In this document: piece by piece, positions 60,260-64,000 of the stretch | Position numbering within the stretch: position 1 is the stretch's first letter | Layout of the letters: every line of letters begins with the position of its first letter | Translations under genes and position numbers: made by a program | Assembly: GCA_949987705.1 (NCBI GenBank) | Contig: OX465281.1 | Coordinates: 165,492,516-165,556,515 of the forward strand | Reading direction: 5' to 3' | DNA from: Thereva unica | Taxonomy: Eukaryota; Arthropoda; Insecta; Diptera; Therevidae | Length of the DNA: 64,000 nt | The notes under the pieces: generated by a model | Database searches by the model: none | What the model saw: only the letters and a program-made list of their open reading frames with translations | Told to the model about the DNA's origin: nothing

Positions 60260-61450
60260 GGCAAGTCCCTCACTTATAGCAAGGTCTTACACACCAAGCT
60301 ATTTTTATTTCGAGCCTGGTCTTAAAATTTATAATTTTCTTGAGACAAGCCCCTCACCCATAGCAAGAGGCTATTTTTACATGAGCCTAGTTTTTTTTTT
60401 ACATTTTATTATTGAAATGTTTCTTGAGTTTAGTTTCAAAAATTAATTTAATTTTCTCGAGGCAAGCCCCTCACCCATAGCAGGGTCTTACAAACCAAGC
60501 TATTTTTATTTGAACCTAGTTCTTGCATTTTATTACCGAACATTCGAGTCTAGTCCTCAAATATATTATTTTCCCGAGGCACAGCCCTCACTTCAATCAA
60601 TTGTAAGGTTTTCATACCGAACAATTATTCAAGCTTAGTTCTCAAATATATTAATTAATTTCCCTAGGCACAGCCCTCACTTCAATCAATTGTACGGTTC
60701 TAACACCGAACAATTATTCGAGCCTAGTCCTCATCTATATTATTCTCCCGAAGCAAAGCCCCTCTTTTCAATCAATTGCAAAGTTCCAAGTCCCTCACTC
60801 ATAGCAAGGTCTTACACACCAAGCTAAATTTACATGAGCCTAGTCTTAAAATTTACTACTCAAATAATTTTACGCGAGCGTAGTCTTCAACTATGTTGTT
60901 TTCCGAGGCAATCCTCTCACTTCAATTCAAATCAATTGGAAGGTTTTCATACCAACCCAATTTATTACACTCTCGAGGCAAGTCCCTCACCTGTTGCAAG
61001 GTCTTAAGCACCAAGCTACATTTACATGAGCCTAGTCCTCAACTATAGTATTTTCCGAGGAAAGTCCCTCATTTGAGATCAAATAAATTGGAAGGTTTTC
61101 ATACCAACCCAATTTATTACAGTCTCGAGGCAAGTCCCTCACCTGTTGCAAGGTCTTAAGCACCAAGCCACATTTACATGAGCCTAGTCCTCAACTATAG
61201 TATTTTCCGAGGAAAGTCCCTCATTTGAGATCAAATAAATTGGAAGGTTTTCATACCAACCCAATTTATTACACTCTCGAGGCAAGTCCCTCACCTGTTG
61301 CAAGGTCTTAAGCACCAAGCTAAATTTACATGAGCCTAGTCCTCAATTATACCATTTTCCGAGCCAAGTCCCTCATTTGTAATCAAATCAATTGGAAGGT
61401 TTTCATACCAACCTAATTTATTACACTCTCGAGGCGAGTTCTCATCTATA
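60260..61450 (+). repeat. Leader array of ~70-120-bp hairpin-bearing repeats
   Basis: About twelve units built around GAGGCAAGTCCCTCAC and GAGCCTAGTCCTCAA. Most contain a short hairpin with core GGT-N6/7-ACC. The outer stems differ between units but remain complementary, for example AGC/GCT, ATTGT/ACAAT and AATAAATTGG/CCAATTTATT. The right-hand third (60960-61350) is a recent ~152-bp higher-order repeat. No frame crosses the array. Confidence 0.8.
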
Positions 61451-61529
61451 TCAACTTCTTCCACATCAAGTGTTTATAAGAGTTTAGTTCTTACATATAT
61501 GCCCATCTATTGGATCAAATTCCAAATTT

Positions 61530-61900
61530 CTCACCCATTCTCTTCCACCGCAGCGACTACTTGTCCGTGTTGTAAAAATCTCATACATTGTCAACATGTT
61601 CTAAATTTTCAAATCTCTCCCATCAACAACAGTATGGCATTGTAAAGTCAAACCAATTGTGTTTTAACTGTCTTTCAAAGTCCCACTCCACTTTAAATTG
61701 CTCCAGTAAGTTTAGATGCAGAAAATGCGGTAAAACTCATCATACTTTACTACACAAAAATTCTTTACAAAGTTCAACTCCCAAAAAGGTATCAACCATA
61801 CTTAAATGGATCGCACTCACCACGATCAATAGCTCCTGTGTGCACACCTCGTCCCTTGGCATACATTCCCAAGCCACTACCTATTACAGATTTTGAAAAT
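61530..61900 (+). pseudogene. BEL/Pao Gag zinc-knuckle remnant
   Basis: A frame from 61588 encodes CFNCLSKSHSTLNC (CX2CX4HX4C) followed by CRKCGKTHHTLLH, the paired knuckle typical of BEL/Pao Gag just before the protease. Just upstream, in another frame, CPCCKNLIHC supplies the preceding Cys-rich segment, so a frameshift separates them. After about 61800 the resemblance ends. This is a short relic of the capsid gene. Confidence 0.82.
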
Positions 61901-63824
61901 CTTTCCAGGAACATGACGTTCTCGAAAACTGTTACATGTAAAAAAATCAGCAATAGGATTAATGGCAAAACTAACTTATCAAATAGAATAAATGCAAATT
62001 TGAAAATAGATCCCTTGCTATTGATCTACAGAAGCCTTACCTAAATTAAAATTAACTTCATCTCCTAATAATTCTAATGTTTTATTAGCTCCTCTAAGCC
62101 AAGTAAGTAACTCATTAAATTCTATAAATATGTTACCTACAAAACACAAGGATATTTTAATGTACTCAGCTGCTGTGGAGAAACAGTCAGCAGTTAAAAC
62201 ATCACAAGCGTCTCAATGCAAGGAACGATGTCCAACGTCCACCGCAACACCAGTAGCTCCTAATAAAAATAAACGTAGCATAGGAAACCCAAAATCAAAT
62301 GTTTCTTCGTATTTTATTTATTCTTCAAAATAACCCTCATGTGTATAACTTTATTCAACTTAAATACTTCATCAAATAACTATTATCCCTCTCAAACTCA
62401 ATAATCCTCGATACATTAATACAACCACCCACAACTGCGCATTGCGCAATCTCAGGGGATGATTTCATATCCTCCTTTAAAATCAGAAGAACCATAATTA
62501 ACCTACATAACAACTGGCTATAATTTATGCCTTGAGATTCAGTGCCCACATAAAAGAATTCAACTTTCTTTACCGTCGTTAACTTTTATGAAACAACGCA
62601 ATCATATAAATCTGACACATATAAAATCTGAAAAAAAAAAAAAAAATTATTCTCTTTTAACATAATTGATAATTTCCACAGGTATCAAACTAATTACATG
62701 CCCTGTACATACGGGTTGCACATTCTCAGTCTGAAAATTGAATTTGAATCCACTTCCTCATACATACATAACCTAATGTCAGTTAAACGAATTGTATTTA
62801 ATTTCTTCAGTCCATCCACTCTGCTTCACTTTAAAATTTAGTTGTACAAATCTCCTTATTAACAGTCTCAATAGTCAATTATCCTTGAACTTGAAATCAA
62901 GGTAATAAAATTTTTCTAACAGTTGAATATTAACAATTCTGTTATCATAAAAGGTTCGCTCTCTCAAATCCCTTTGTTATCAATTAATTATTTGTTCCCG
63001 ATATCTGTGAACAACTCATACCGATCATTGCATTACTATGTACGAAAAGCAAACAAATAATATGGTACAAAGTTCAAAACAGTCAAGTCTTAGGATCATC
63101 GTCTCTTACAAAGACGTAACCGAGATCGATAATGAGATAAAATTAAATTCAGAGAATTACCCTTGAGAGAATTAACATTTATATTTTGGGCCACTCGCTT
63201 GGTTTCTCAAGGTCTTAATGAAAATTAGATGTACTGCATATTACATCGAAACCAATTATTACTTGGAGATGATAAAATGTCAATTTCATGCGTATCCTAA
63301 TGAAGATACATTTCTAGCTGGATGGATTAACAAAAATATTCATAATTAGTTTGTATTGTTTTGCTTCCCTTTAGCCAATCCCATTGATCATTTACCTATT
63401 CAATGCTAGAATCATGGTGATTGTTTATTTGCTACTTAGTTTTGAAACGATGAGGACAATTATGCAGAAACACAAACATTTTCGTTTAAATATTTGTTAT
63501 AAACATCCCGACGTAAAATGGGTCTTCATTTTAGTAATGGAGACACTATTAAACTCAAGGTGTTGCAAAATGGATTAGTAAAAGTTACTCGATCGAAGTT
63601 ATGGTTTATTTATTTATTGCTTCTCTATTCCCTCTTCTCTTATTTTATTTATTTTTTTTTTTCTCAATTCATCAAGGTCGACTTGGGCTAATAAACGTTA
63701 CTGAGTCTAGCGCCATTGTTTCAGTTCATCTATTGTTTCTCCCCTTCCTCTTCTCCCATTTAGTTTCAACACCTCAAGGTGATTTGTTAATTTACTGTTT
63801 TGAAACATACCAAAATGTTTCAAC
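61901..63824 (+). other. Non-coding interior of the LTR retroelement
   Basis: About 1.9 kb of AT-rich sequence with no frame longer than about 70 codons and no recognisable retroelement domain. A poly(A) run lies near 62630. It may be heavily decayed pol or unrelated filler. Confidence 0.5.
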
Positions 63825-63835
63825 GGGGGGGAGTA
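63825..63835 (+). promoter_or_regulatory. Polypurine tract
   Basis: GGGGGGGAGTA directly before the 3' LTR start, the expected plus-strand priming site. Confidence 0.85.
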
Positions 63836-64000
63836 TGTTCAAATACTTTCACAGCGAGGAATTTCTTCGTTATCCTTTGAATTCTGTCGGATTAGAATCC
63901 AATCACCGAATCACCTTTAGGGCATTTAATTTTTTATTATTACAGATGAATAACGTTAACTGATGATGATTACACACTTTCGGAACCACTTGATAAGGAA
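63836..64000 (+). repeat. 3' LTR, first 165 bp
   Basis: Identical, as far as I can see, to 58339-58503; continues past the window edge. Confidence 0.92.

Larger units (their letters stand above)
58339..64000 (+). mobile_element. LTR retroelement, non-autonomous, BEL-related (runs off window)
   Basis: The first 165 bp from 58339 (TGTTCAAATACTTTCACAGC) are repeated without visible change at 63836-64000, marking 5' and 3' LTR starts. A primer-binding site at 59927 and a G-rich purine tract just before 63836 complete the layout. The only coding trace is a BEL-type gag zinc-knuckle remnant at 61530-61900. No RT, integrase or protease is present, so it would need an autonomous relative. The identical LTR starts suggest recent movement. 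The right end and target duplication are outside the window. Confidence 0.85.

Noticed and set aside
58917..61450. Regularly spaced hairpin repeats as a CRISPR-like array
   Set aside because: The genome is eukaryotic, the repeats are not identical, the spacers are not unique sequence of constant length, and no cas-like genes exist. They lie within an LTR retroelement.
63601..63963. 120-codon frame near the right edge
   Set aside because: It crosses the purine tract and runs into the 3' LTR; no domain is recognisable.

Overview
This window looks like repeat-rich heterochromatin or an intergenic region of an arthropod, most likely an insect. The evidence is the element types present (BEL/Pao, an RTE-type endonuclease, an R1-like LINE, Helitrons, hAT and piggyBac-type elements), the AT-rich background, and the absence of any ordinary intron-exon host gene, tRNA or rRNA that I can recognise. 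Nearly every base can be assigned to a mobile element or a tandem array. I cannot name the species.

Layout. 1-9418: an RTE-type ('craniofacial development protein 2-like') endonuclease gene on the minus strand, split by a very young, apparently complete BEL/Pao element with a third, envelope-like domain (486-9024, minus strand, 440-bp LTRs differing at one base, target duplication ACTTC). 9420-39877: about 25 kb of ~115-118-bp satellite monomers with higher-order structure. It contains six copies of a Helitron-type TCTG-rich module, two copies of a 1,016-bp hAT derivative carried by a ~6.2-kb tandem duplication, a 3.29-kb TG...CA element carrying an open PAIP1-like (PAM2 + MIF4G) reading frame, and a 442-bp piggyBac-type MITE.

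39878-42734: a truncated LTR-like sequence, a small inverted-repeat element, AT-rich repeats and a minus-strand Helitron fragment with a Rep-domain remnant. 42735-48372: a large foldback element split by a second, decayed BEL/Pao element (43643-48149, target duplication CCCTC). 48373-51776: three (TA)n tracts alternating with a decayed R1-type LINE and a 946-bp terminal-inverted-repeat element. 51777-56943: two head-to-tail Helitrons with the same 3' terminus, each filled with 128-bp tandem repeats. 57000-58338: unassigned, with promoter-like features. 58339-window end: an LTR retroelement with a 1.59-kb LTR, a duplicated primer-binding site, a BEL-type gag remnant and two arrays of RNA-hairpin-like repeats.

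The parts do not form a pathway; the window is a record of nested insertion and array expansion. The observations most worth following are the captured PAIP1-like gene, the two hairpin-repeat arrays with compensating stem changes in the last element, the satellite's resemblance to a Helitron module, and the repeated association of unrelated elements with (TA)n tracts.
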